DNA of 59,316 nucleotides. Source: Bacteroidetes bacterium GWA2_40_15 (GTDB taxonomy: Bacteria > Bacteroidota > Bacteroidia > Bacteroidales > VadinHA17). This document shows positions 27,282 to 34,995 of the stretch, one piece after another. The stretch spans positions 1 through 59,316 of the forward strand of contig MENI01000040.1 in assembly GCA_001768195.1 (NCBI GenBank), written 5' to 3'. Positions within the stretch are counted from its first letter, which is position 1, and every line of letters starts with the position of its first letter. Position numbers and translations under genes: made by a program. The notes beneath the pieces were generated by a model, which ran no database searches, had not been told where the DNA came from, and saw nothing but the letters and a program-made list of their open reading frames with translations.

Positions 27282-27842
27282 ATGGCAAATGTAGAAGCCG
27301 CATTCAGGAACATTCACCAGGATTTAATTGACGGGTGTAAAACCGGAGACCAGAAAGCTCAGTTTCAGATTTACAAGTTATACTACAAAGCCATGTATAA
27401 TACAAGTCTGAGGATTGTAAGCGATACAATGGAAGCCGAAGATATAATGCAGGAATCATTCCTTTCGGCCTTTGAAAAGATTGACACTTATTCCGGAACT
27501 GTAAGTTTCGGAGCATGGTTGAAAAAGATAGTTGTCAACAGGTCACTGGATGCACTGAGCAGACGAAAGGCGATCTTTGAAGATATTGAGTCACATATTG
27601 GTATAAGGGATGAATCAGGTGATGATAAGGCCCGCAATGAAGAGATTGATGTGAAGGTTGAAGAGGTCAAGGAAGCAATAGAAAGACTTCCCGATGGTTA
27701 CAGGATCATACTTTCTCTCTATCTGCTTGAGGGTTATGATCATGATGAGATTGCCGAAATTCTTTCAATAAACAGCAGCACATCAAGGTCACAGCTATCG
27801 AGGGCAAAACAGAAACTCATATGTGAATTGAAAAGCAAATGA
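27282..27842 (+). CDS. ECF-type RNA polymerase sigma factor
   Basis: A 186-residue group IV sigma factor. Region 2 runs from FQIYKLYYKAMYNTSLRIV to MEAEDIMQESFLSAFEKID (residues about 30-70), with YSGTVSFGAWLKKIVVNRSL next. Region 4 is LPDGYRIILSLYLLEGYDHD followed by EIAEILSINSSTSRSQLSRA (residues about 130-170), the helix-turn-helix that reads the -35 element. I chose the ATG at 27282; an in-frame GTG at 27240 lies inside a direct repeat. It is followed by a one-span membrane protein and a DUF4097 protein, a common Bacteroidota layout in which the membrane protein may hold the sigma factor inactive. Confidence 0.9.
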   Translation: MANVEAAFRNIHQDLIDGCKTGDQKAQFQIYKLYYKAMYNTSLRIVSDTMEAEDIMQESFLSAFEKIDTYSGTVSFGAWLKKIVVNRSLDALSRRKAIFEDIESHIGIRDESGDDKARNEEIDVKVEEVKEAIERLPDGYRIILSLYLLEGYDHDEIAEILSINSSTSRSQLSRAKQKLICELKSK

Positions 27843-27855
27843 AAAATTATCGGGG

Positions 27856-28419
27856 ATGAAGACTATAGATGACATAATGAGAGGGACCAGGGATATCTGG
27901 GATGACAGAGAACCTGAGGCAGGGCACTTTGAAAGATTCAGCGTCAAGCTTGAACTGAGAAGGCAGGCCAGAACAGTAAAGAGAAGCATCGTTCCTTACC
28001 TCCTGAGGGCAGCGGTAGTTACATTGCTTGTAACTCTGTCTTCACTCTGGACATGGGATCACTTCATACGTCCGGAAAACAGCAGGATGAGACTTGGAGA
28101 GGTTTCACCTCAATACAGGGAGGTAGAGAATTATTACATACACCAGGTGAGCCTGTTGCAGGATGAAATAGTAAATACTGAAATTCAGAGTAACCCCGAG
28201 CAAAAGCAGATACTCATCAGCGAACTGAAAAGTATGGACTCCGTGTATGTATCACTGCAGAAAGAACTTAAAGCCAATCCTGATGATGAACGAATAATCA
28301 GCGCTATGATAGAGCACTACCAGACAAAACTGGAAGTCATGACATATATAGTAGACCAACTCCAAACAATAAGGAATAATAACACTAGTAATGAAGATCA
28401 TGAAAAAGTTTCACTATAA
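27856..28419 (+). CDS. single-span membrane protein, putative anti-sigma partner
   Basis: A 187-residue protein. The first 45 residues are polar (MKTIDDIMRGTRDIWDDREP), then comes one membrane span (about residues 50-68, LLRAAVVTLLVTLSSLWTW), then about 115 residues of helical, charged sequence (QYREVENYYIHQVSLLQDEI, YQTKLEVMTYIVDQLQ). A cytoplasmic N-part, one span and an outer helical part, located 13 bases after an ECF sigma gene, fit an anti-sigma factor. I see no zinc-binding HxxxCxxC motif, so it is not the classical zinc type. It overlaps the next gene by 29 bases. Confidence 0.7.
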   Translation: MKTIDDIMRGTRDIWDDREPEAGHFERFSVKLELRRQARTVKRSIVPYLLRAAVVTLLVTLSSLWTWDHFIRPENSRMRLGEVSPQYREVENYYIHQVSLLQDEIVNTEIQSNPEQKQILISELKSMDSVYVSLQKELKANPDDERIISAMIEHYQTKLEVMTYIVDQLQTIRNNNTSNEDHEKVSL

Positions 28420-29479
28420 ATCAGGAGCACTCCTTCTAATAACTCTCCTCACTGCTTCAGTTACTTTATCAGCAGAAGAGGTAACAAAAGAGTTTCACAA
28501 GGAGTATACACCAGGGCCTGGAACAACCCTGGAAATAAGCAACAGGTATGGCGATGTAGCAATAGCAAGCTGGGATAAGAACCAGATAGTGATTGATGTA
28601 AAGGTAACCGTTGAATTGCCAAGCAGGGAGAGGGCAGAGAAGCTCATAAGCTATATTGATGTACAATTCACTGAAAATGAAAACCTTATTATGGCAAGAA
28701 CTGTTATCGATGATAAATTCAGCTTCTCCGGATGGGGAGGAGATTCAAAAAAATTCAGGATCGATTACAATATTAAAATGCCGGCAGGTACAACACTGAC
28801 CCTTTCAAACAGATATGGCAATACAAAAATCAATGAGCTTAGCGGTCTGGTCAATCTTGATATTAAATATGGCAACCTGACAGCAGGGAAGCTTACCAGG
28901 GGCAATGAAAAACCATGGAACAGCCTGAAGCTGGCATACGGAAAAGGTACTATTGATGAAACAGGATGGATGACCGTTAATATACGATATACAGGGAACC
29001 TTGAGATCAAAAAGAGTACTGCCCTGCTTCTCGACAGCAAATATTCCAAACTTTCGCTGGGAGAAACAAGCTCAGTCGTGGGAGAGAGCAAGTATGATAA
29101 TATCAGAATCGGATCGATCAAAAATCTTGATCTTGACAACGGATATTCAGATGTCAACATAGGCTCATTGGCCACAAAACTCAGATATGAAGGCAGTTAT
29201 GGATCATTCTCCATTGAGAGTATTCCTGCAGAATTCGAATCGATCGACGTTGCAACACGCTATATGGGTGTGAAACTTGGAATTGCAGATAATGCCAGCT
29301 ATGAACTTAATGGTCATGTAAGATACGGAGGATTGAAATACAACGAAGACAACTTTAAATTCAACAGAAGGATAATTGAAAATAACTCTACTGAAATAGC
29401 AGGTGTGGTTGGGAAAGAAGAATCTCCATCAGCTAAGGTCAGAGTTGTTGCATCGTATGGTACGGTAAGGCTGTATTAA
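28391..29479 (+). CDS. DUF4097-family exported beta-repeat protein
   Basis: A 362-residue protein with a signal peptide (cleavage near LSAEE, residue about 29). The body is built of short repeats of the type LEISNRYGDVAI, LTLSNRYGNTKI, LDIKYGNLTAG, LDNGYSDVNIG and VATRYMGVKLG. This is the beta-helix-like pattern of DUF4097 / putative auto-transporter adhesin-head proteins. A start at the Met4 codon (28400) is equally possible. The function is unknown in general; here it is encoded last in a sigma/anti-sigma operon, so it may be the envelope effector or a regulatory target. Confidence 0.82.
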   Translation: MKIMKKFHYKSGALLLITLLTASVTLSAEEVTKEFHKEYTPGPGTTLEISNRYGDVAIASWDKNQIVIDVKVTVELPSRERAEKLISYIDVQFTENENLIMARTVIDDKFSFSGWGGDSKKFRIDYNIKMPAGTTLTLSNRYGNTKINELSGLVNLDIKYGNLTAGKLTRGNEKPWNSLKLAYGKGTIDETGWMTVNIRYTGNLEIKKSTALLLDSKYSKLSLGETSSVVGESKYDNIRIGSIKNLDLDNGYSDVNIGSLATKLRYEGSYGSFSIESIPAEFESIDVATRYMGVKLGIADNASYELNGHVRYGGLKYNEDNFKFNRRIIENNSTEIAGVVGKEESPSAKVRVVASYGTVRLY

Positions 29480-29480
29480 A

Positions 29481-29618
29481 GGCGCAGGGCACAGGGCGCA
29501 GGGCACAGGGCACAGGGCACAGGGCACAGGGCACAGGGCACAGGGCACAGGGCGCAGGGCACAGGGCGCAAGGGCACAGGGCGCAGGGCACAGGGCACAG
29601 GGCGCAGGGCTCAGGGCA
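29481..29618. repeat. heptanucleotide minisatellite, GGGCACA/GGGCGCA units
   Basis: About 19 head-to-tail units of 7 bases, mixing GGGCACA and GGGCGCA, start straight after the DUF4097 stop codon. A shorter version occurs at 26192-26212. It has no coding sense: frames through it give only low-complexity Cys-Ala-Pro-Leu repeats. Confidence 0.95.
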
Positions 29619-29702
29619 AAAGGCATAAAGAAGAATCAGACTCGAATTTCGTCCCCTTCGCCTACTCACCCACTCTCCTCTTCTCCCACTCTCCCACTCT
29701 TT

Positions 29703-30728
29703 TCATTTACTTGCAGTTTCATCTCTATAAATAAACACCCCCTCCTTCCCATCGGCTGTCGCAAATCCTCTGAACATTCCTTTCGAGTTAAAAGGTATTG
29801 AAACATTACCGGATTTATCAACGCATATAACGCCTCCGCTCCCACCTGCCTTTACAAGCTTATCATTTACAACAAGTTCAGAAGCATCTTTTAAGGAAAG
29901 CCCCTTATATTCCATAAGTGCTGAGATATCGTGTGCTACCGTCCAGCGGATAAAATACTCACCATGTCCGGTGGCGGATACAGCACAGGTAGCATTATTT
30001 GCATAGGTACCTGCACCTATAATCGGCACATCCCCCACCCTGTTGTATCTCTTGTTGGTCATGCCTCCGGTTGATGTACCTGCGGCCAGATTACCATGTT
30101 TATCCAGGGCACAGCATCCAACAGTTCCGTGCTTTTCCTTCATCAGTATCTCCTGAAGCTCATCATATCTCTTTTCAGTATGGAAATAAGATGGTAGCAC
30201 TATTTCAAGTCCCTGCTCCCTGGCAAATTCAGATGCCCCTGCACCGGTGAGCATTACATGACTTGAATTTGTCATAACTGTCCTGGCTGCAGTAATCGGA
30301 TTCCTTATATCAATAACACCGGCAACTGCACCTGCTGCCAGGTTCGAACCATCCATTATAGCAGCATCAAGCTCATTACGGCCTTCATGGGTAAAGACCG
30401 CACCTTTACCTGCATTGAAGAGAGGATTATCCTCCATAATACGAATTGTTTTCTCAATTGCATCAAGGGCAGTGCCACCTTCGGAAAGGATCTTCTTTCC
30501 TGTATTAAGGGCTTCAGCCAGTGCTACCCGGTATTCTTTATCAAGGTCAGGTGTAAGATTCTCTGTCGACATTGCCCCTGCACCGCCATGAATTACAATA
30601 GCCCATTCCTGTTTTTTCGAATCAGAATCAACCTGCTTATTAGCAGCTGTTTGATTACTGTTTTTACAAGAACCGATAAAAAGAAAAAGAATAATTATTA
30701 TGGATATAATCGAAATTCTTAATTTCAT
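29703..30728 (-). CDS. isoaspartyl peptidase / L-asparaginase (Ntn hydrolase), lipoprotein
   Basis: A 341-residue plant-type asparaginase. The lipoprotein signal ends LFLFIGSC at Cys21. The enzyme begins WAIVIHGGAGAMSTE near residue 42. The autocleavage site and N-terminal nucleophile Thr are in KHGTVGCCALDKHGNLAAG near residue 203. RVGDVPIIGAGTYANN near 231 and ATGHGEYFIRW near 252 complete the active site. It removes isoaspartyl residues from peptides or hydrolyses asparagine after self-cleavage. The divergent SSS symporter gene starts 66 bases away, and the two may share a control region. Confidence 0.92.
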   Translation of the reverse strand: MKLRISIISIIIILFLFIGSCKNSNQTAANKQVDSDSKKQEWAIVIHGGAGAMSTENLTPDLDKEYRVALAEALNTGKKILSEGGTALDAIEKTIRIMEDNPLFNAGKGAVFTHEGRNELDAAIMDGSNLAAGAVAGVIDIRNPITAARTVMTNSSHVMLTGAGASEFAREQGLEIVLPSYFHTEKRYDELQEILMKEKHGTVGCCALDKHGNLAAGTSTGGMTNKRYNRVGDVPIIGAGTYANNATCAVSATGHGEYFIRWTVAHDISALMEYKGLSLKDASELVVNDKLVKAGGSGGVICVDKSGNVSIPFNSKGMFRGFATADGKEGVFIYRDETASK

Positions 30729-30794
30729 GGCATATAGAATTATAAATTTTGCTTATCCTTTTTTATCCGCAATATTAGTGATTTTACCTCCAGA

Positions 30795-32264
30795 ATGCAT
30801 ACTATAGACATATTAATATTCATAGCATATCTTTCCGGAATAGTAGTATTTGGGAGTTCATTCTACAGCAGGAACAAAACATCTGTTGCCTTTACTCTTG
30901 GCAATAAAAGTATCCCGTCCTGGGTAATTACAATGTCTATATTTGCCACCTTCGTAAGCAGTATAAGTTACATAGCCCTGCCGGGACAGGCATTCCAATC
31001 CAACTGGAACCCTTTCGTTTTCAGTTTGTCGATCCCATTTGCAGCTTTTATGACCGTAAAGGTTTTTGTACCCCATTACAGGTCAATAAACAGCCCTTCT
31101 GCTTACACATATCTTGAATTGCGTTTCGGTCGATGGGCAAGGATTTATGCGTCAGCAATGTACCTGCTGACACAACTTATGAGAACGGGAACAATATTGT
31201 ACCTTCTGGCACTTACACTAAATATAATTACAGGCTGGAATATGGTGACTGTTATATTATTAACAGGAGTCAGTGTTATGATTTATTCCATGCTGGGAGG
31301 TATTCAGGCGGTTGTATGGACTGACGCCATCCAGGCAATAATTCTGATAGCAGGTGCTCTTGTAAGCGCTTTTGTAATTTTGTTCTCGATGCCTGAAGGA
31401 CCGGGACAATTATTTCAGATTGCCGGTGAAAATCATAAATTCAGCCTCGGAAGCTTCAAAGCCGGGCTGACTGAATCAACATTCTGGGTAGTGCTTATTT
31501 ATGGGTTGTTCATAAACCTGCAGAATTTCGGAATAGATCAGAATTACATTCAGAGGTATATGACTGCTGCTTCCGATAAAGAGGCAAAAAAGTCAGCTAT
31601 GTGGGGCGGATTATTGTACATTCCTGTTTCTATGCTTTTCCTCTTTATAGGTACTGCCCTTTTTAGTTTTTATACTGCCAATCAAGGCATGCTGCCTGAT
31701 AACATTCAGTCCGACAGGGCTTTCCCGTACTTTATAGTTAATAACCTTCCTGTTGGCCTGACCGGTCTTCTTATTGCTTCGATATTCGCTGCCGGAATGA
31801 GTACAATATCCACAAGCATTAACAGCTCGGCGACAATTATCCTTAACGATTACTTTGTTAAGAACCTGAAAGATGAAAACAGAGAACCCGGGTCCATGAA
31901 AGTGTTGTACATTTCCTCTTTCCTCTTCAGTATGATTGCCATAATCGTTGCCCTGGCTATGATAAATGTCCACAGCGCACTTGAGACATGGTGGAAACTT
32001 GCATCAGTTTTCAGCGGAGGAATGCTCGGGATATTCCTCCTGGGGTTATTTTCAAGAAGAGTGAACAATACATCTGCAATTATCGGAGTAATAGCCGGAC
32101 TGTTGGTTATCGGATGGATGAGCCTCTCTCCTTTCATTTTTCCGGGCACCATTCTTGAAAGATTTGCAAATCCTTTTCACAGTTACCTGTCAATAGTCTT
32201 CGGAACAACTTTTATTTTTATTGTAGGATTTCTTGTGGGGATTGTTTCCCGCAGATCGCGCTGA
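30795..32264 (+). CDS. sodium:solute symporter family protein (SSS)
   Basis: A 489-residue transporter with about 13 membrane segments. SYIALPGQAFQSNWNPFVF, YLELRFGRWARIYAS and MIYSMLGGIQAVVWTDAIQA (the family signature, residues about 160-180) identify the SSS family. FAAGMSTISTSINSSATIIL near 335 carries the Ser/Thr residues of the second sodium site. Members import sugars, sialic acid, amino acids or vitamins with sodium; the substrate is not evident. The divergent neighbour is a peptidase-type asparaginase. A long inverted repeat begins inside its last codons. Confidence 0.92.
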   Translation: MHTIDILIFIAYLSGIVVFGSSFYSRNKTSVAFTLGNKSIPSWVITMSIFATFVSSISYIALPGQAFQSNWNPFVFSLSIPFAAFMTVKVFVPHYRSINSPSAYTYLELRFGRWARIYASAMYLLTQLMRTGTILYLLALTLNIITGWNMVTVILLTGVSVMIYSMLGGIQAVVWTDAIQAIILIAGALVSAFVILFSMPEGPGQLFQIAGENHKFSLGSFKAGLTESTFWVVLIYGLFINLQNFGIDQNYIQRYMTAASDKEAKKSAMWGGLLYIPVSMLFLFIGTALFSFYTANQGMLPDNIQSDRAFPYFIVNNLPVGLTGLLIASIFAAGMSTISTSINSSATIILNDYFVKNLKDENREPGSMKVLYISSFLFSMIAIIVALAMINVHSALETWWKLASVFSGGMLGIFLLGLFSRRVNNTSAIIGVIAGLLVIGWMSLSPFIFPGTILERFANPFHSYLSIVFGTTFIFIVGFLVGIVSRRSR

Positions 32265-32322
32265 TTTTCGCAGATTTTAATATTTGTCTGATCTGCGATT
32301 ATCTGCGAAATCTGCGGGAAAC
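32244..32322. terminator. nested inverted repeat between SSS symporter and mutS2
   Basis: An outer 13-bp stem, GTTTCCCGCAGAT with ATCTGCGGGAAAC, encloses an inner pair TTCGCAGAT / ATCTGCGAA. It overlaps the last seven codons of the symporter and stops one base short of the mutS2 stop codon, so it could end transcription of both convergent genes. It has no T run on either side. The repeated TCTGCG motif suggests it may also be a mobile palindrome. Confidence 0.7.
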
Positions 32323-32323
32323 C

Positions 32324-34804
32324 TTATAAATCCATCTCCACGACGGTAATTCCTGACCCTCCGAATTCTACATGCTCATCTCTGAATGTTTTCACAACGC
32401 CACAGGTTGCAAGGTACTCGCGAACCAGCTGACGAAGGATCCCGTTTCCTTTACCATGGAGTATCCTCAAATTCCGGTGCTGTACAATGAGGGCATCATC
32501 GATAAGGTCGCGTACCTGATTTATTGCCTCCTCACCGCGTACACCCCTTAAATCAATCTCCGGCTTGAAATTTATGTTTCGCTGAACCAGTCCCGGATCA
32601 TTTTCCCTGTAAGTCTGTGTCGCTCTGATACTTTTCTTTAATTCTGAACGTGAAATTCTTTCAATCTTATCGAGAGGTACCTGGAATCTGATGCTTCCTG
32701 TCTCAACTTCTGCTTTCTTTCCTTTTATGGAGATTATCTCTCCTGCAGCCATTGTATCTATCATTCTGACGGCATCCCCGGGTTTGAACGGCAGGTTTGG
32801 TTCTATTGCTGATGGAGCTGTTTTCTGTTCCGGCTCCTTATCCCTTTTTATTTTTTTTGCTTTAGAATTTAACAGGGCAATTTTCTGCTCAGTATGAGTT
32901 AAAACTGGTTTTATCTTCTCATCAACGCTAGTCTTAAACTCCTCAAGCTGATGGCGTATCTCCTTTGTCTTTTCCTTCTCAGCCTGAGATTCCTTTATCT
33001 GCCTGATGGTATTCTCTATCATCCGGTTCGACTCATCCAGAAGTTTCCGGGCTTCATCCTTCGCTTTGGCGACAATATCCTTTCTCAGGCTTTTTGCTCC
33101 TGCAAGTTCACTTTCATACTCAGCCATGAGCTCATCAAGGCGCTTTTCATTTTGCCTGATACTCTGCCTCTTCATCTCCCAATACCTCTTGTCCCTTGCA
33201 ATATCCTTGAGATGACGGTCATAATTTATGTTCTTCACCCCTGCTTTTTCGGATGCGGCTGACAGTATCTCTTCCGGTAATCCGATCTTTCTGGCTATCT
33301 CAAAAGCGAAAGAGCTTCCCGGCTTGCCGATGTTAAGCTGGAACAGAGGCTGCATCAGATGATTGTCAAAAGCCATTGCACCATTAACTATTCCATCTGT
33401 AAGTGATGCAAAATGCTTAAGATTTGTATAGTGCGTGGTTATTACCCCATAAACTTGTTTTCTGTTAAGTTCCCCCAGTATTGCCTCCGCAATCGAGCCT
33501 CCCAGCATTGGTTCGGTTCCGGTCCCGAATTCATCAATAAGTACAAGCGTCTTTTCATTCCCGTTTTTAATGAAGAACTTCATGTTTATCAGATGAGAGC
33601 TGTAAGTACTTAAGTCATTATCAATACTTTGCTCGTCTCCAATGTCAATTAGTATGCTCCTGAAAATGCCGGTTTCAGATCCTTCCGCCACCGGGATTGT
33701 TAGTCCGCATTGCAACATATACTGAAGTAATCCCACAGTCTTAAGGCAGACTGATTTACCTCCTGCATTAGGACCTGATATCAGTAAAATTCTCTCCTTT
33801 TCGTCAAGAACCATATCAAGAGGGACCACCTTTCGTCCGGGTGTTTTCTCAAAAGCCAGAAACAGCAATGGGTGAACAGCCCTTTTCCACAAGACCAGAG
33901 GCTTGTCATTGACGCCGGGTTTTATCGATTGAAGCCTGTTTCCCAGAATCGCTTTCGCCCTTAGAAAATCTATTTCGCCAAGAAACAGGTTAGACTCCAG
34001 AAGATCATCAATATAAGGTCTGATATTGTCTGCAAATGCAGTAAGTATCCTTACAATTTCTCTTTTCTCCTCATATTCAAGCTCAACAATATCATTATTC
34101 ATTTCAACTATCTCTTCCGGCTCAATAAACACTGTCTTACCTGAAGCCGACTGATCATGTATCAATCCCTTTATTTTTCTCTTGTCGTATGCGCTCACGG
34201 GAATAACCCCTCTGCCATTCCTTACAGAAACTGAAGTGTCTGTATCAACAAAGCCTTCAGCCTGCGCCTGCTTCAGTATTGCATTTAGTCTCTTCGATAC
34301 CTGGATGCTCTTGCCTATAAGTTCAGCACGTATCTCTTTCAGTCGTGACGATGCATTGTCTCTAATAACGCCTCGTTTGTCTATTATCCTGTCGATTGCC
34401 TCAAGTACATAGGGATAAGTTTTAACCGAACTGCATATCGATCTTAATACAGGATACTTCACTGAATCCTTGTTCCGGAAAAAATTCAGAATCGTTTTAA
34501 CTGTCTCAAGAGATCGTTTAAGGTCAAAAACCTCCTGAACCTCCGGGAAAGTACCTTCGACTCTTATTTTACCAAGGCTGTCAGAGATCCTATAATAATG
34601 CTCGGCAGGAAAAAAATCTTCGAACTGCAGTATCTGCTGAAATTCGTAAGTAGCTGTTAATTCGTGTGATAACTTGTCATAATCATCTATAAACCTGATA
34701 TTTTCTACCTTTTCAAGCCCCATTGGGCTCAGGCATTTCTCACTCAGCAGGCTGCGGATCCTGTCAAAACCAATCTTGCTCTCGAAATTTTCCGGATAAA
34801 TCAT
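32324..34804 (-). CDS. mutS2: endonuclease MutS2
   Basis: An 826-residue MutS2 protein. The clamp region (residues about 150-300) is followed by the ATPase with Walker A ISGPNAGGKSVCLKTV near residue 338, Walker B TLVLIDEFGTGTEP near 415 and the THYTNLKHFA motif. A coiled-coil segment of about 120 residues follows, then a KOW-like stretch and the C-terminal Smr nuclease domain (EIDLRGVRGEEAINQV near 742, ILHGKGNGILRQLVREYL near 785). MutS2 suppresses recombination and rescues collided ribosomes in some bacteria; it is not a mismatch repair protein. The length is normal. Confidence 0.95.
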   Translation of the reverse strand: MIYPENFESKIGFDRIRSLLSEKCLSPMGLEKVENIRFIDDYDKLSHELTATYEFQQILQFEDFFPAEHYYRISDSLGKIRVEGTFPEVQEVFDLKRSLETVKTILNFFRNKDSVKYPVLRSICSSVKTYPYVLEAIDRIIDKRGVIRDNASSRLKEIRAELIGKSIQVSKRLNAILKQAQAEGFVDTDTSVSVRNGRGVIPVSAYDKRKIKGLIHDQSASGKTVFIEPEEIVEMNNDIVELEYEEKREIVRILTAFADNIRPYIDDLLESNLFLGEIDFLRAKAILGNRLQSIKPGVNDKPLVLWKRAVHPLLFLAFEKTPGRKVVPLDMVLDEKERILLISGPNAGGKSVCLKTVGLLQYMLQCGLTIPVAEGSETGIFRSILIDIGDEQSIDNDLSTYSSHLINMKFFIKNGNEKTLVLIDEFGTGTEPMLGGSIAEAILGELNRKQVYGVITTHYTNLKHFASLTDGIVNGAMAFDNHLMQPLFQLNIGKPGSSFAFEIARKIGLPEEILSAASEKAGVKNINYDRHLKDIARDKRYWEMKRQSIRQNEKRLDELMAEYESELAGAKSLRKDIVAKAKDEARKLLDESNRMIENTIRQIKESQAEKEKTKEIRHQLEEFKTSVDEKIKPVLTHTEQKIALLNSKAKKIKRDKEPEQKTAPSAIEPNLPFKPGDAVRMIDTMAAGEIISIKGKKAEVETGSIRFQVPLDKIERISRSELKKSIRATQTYRENDPGLVQRNINFKPEIDLRGVRGEEAINQVRDLIDDALIVQHRNLRILHGKGNGILRQLVREYLATCGVVKTFRDEHVEFGGSGITVVEMDL

Positions 34805-34805
34805 T

Positions 34806-34914
34806 ACTAAGACAAAAGATAAAAGACAAAAGTAATAAAAAAGGCGGAAGGCGTGAGGCAGGAAGGTTTGGGCTTAGAGTTCCCCTCCTGGGAGGGGCAA
34901 GGGGTGGGTTATTA
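34806..34914. repeat. degenerate GACAAAA array plus GGAGGGG/GGGTGGG element
   Basis: 34806-34832 holds three or four degenerate GACAAAA units just upstream of the mutS2 start. From 34879 a copy of the hairpin element follows: CCCCTCCT, GGGAGGGG, then CAAGGGGTGGGTTATT. Confidence 0.75.
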
Positions 34915-34995
34915 TTAAATAGACATCCCACTAACAAAGTTCTTAAAACATTTTTTATTTAGTTCCTACATTGCTATTTTTAAATCGAAATCAAT

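Noticed and set aside
29429-29669. Cys-Ala-Pro-Leu repeat frames on the minus strand
   Set aside because: They are translations of the GGGCACA minisatellite in two phases, with no start signal and no family match.
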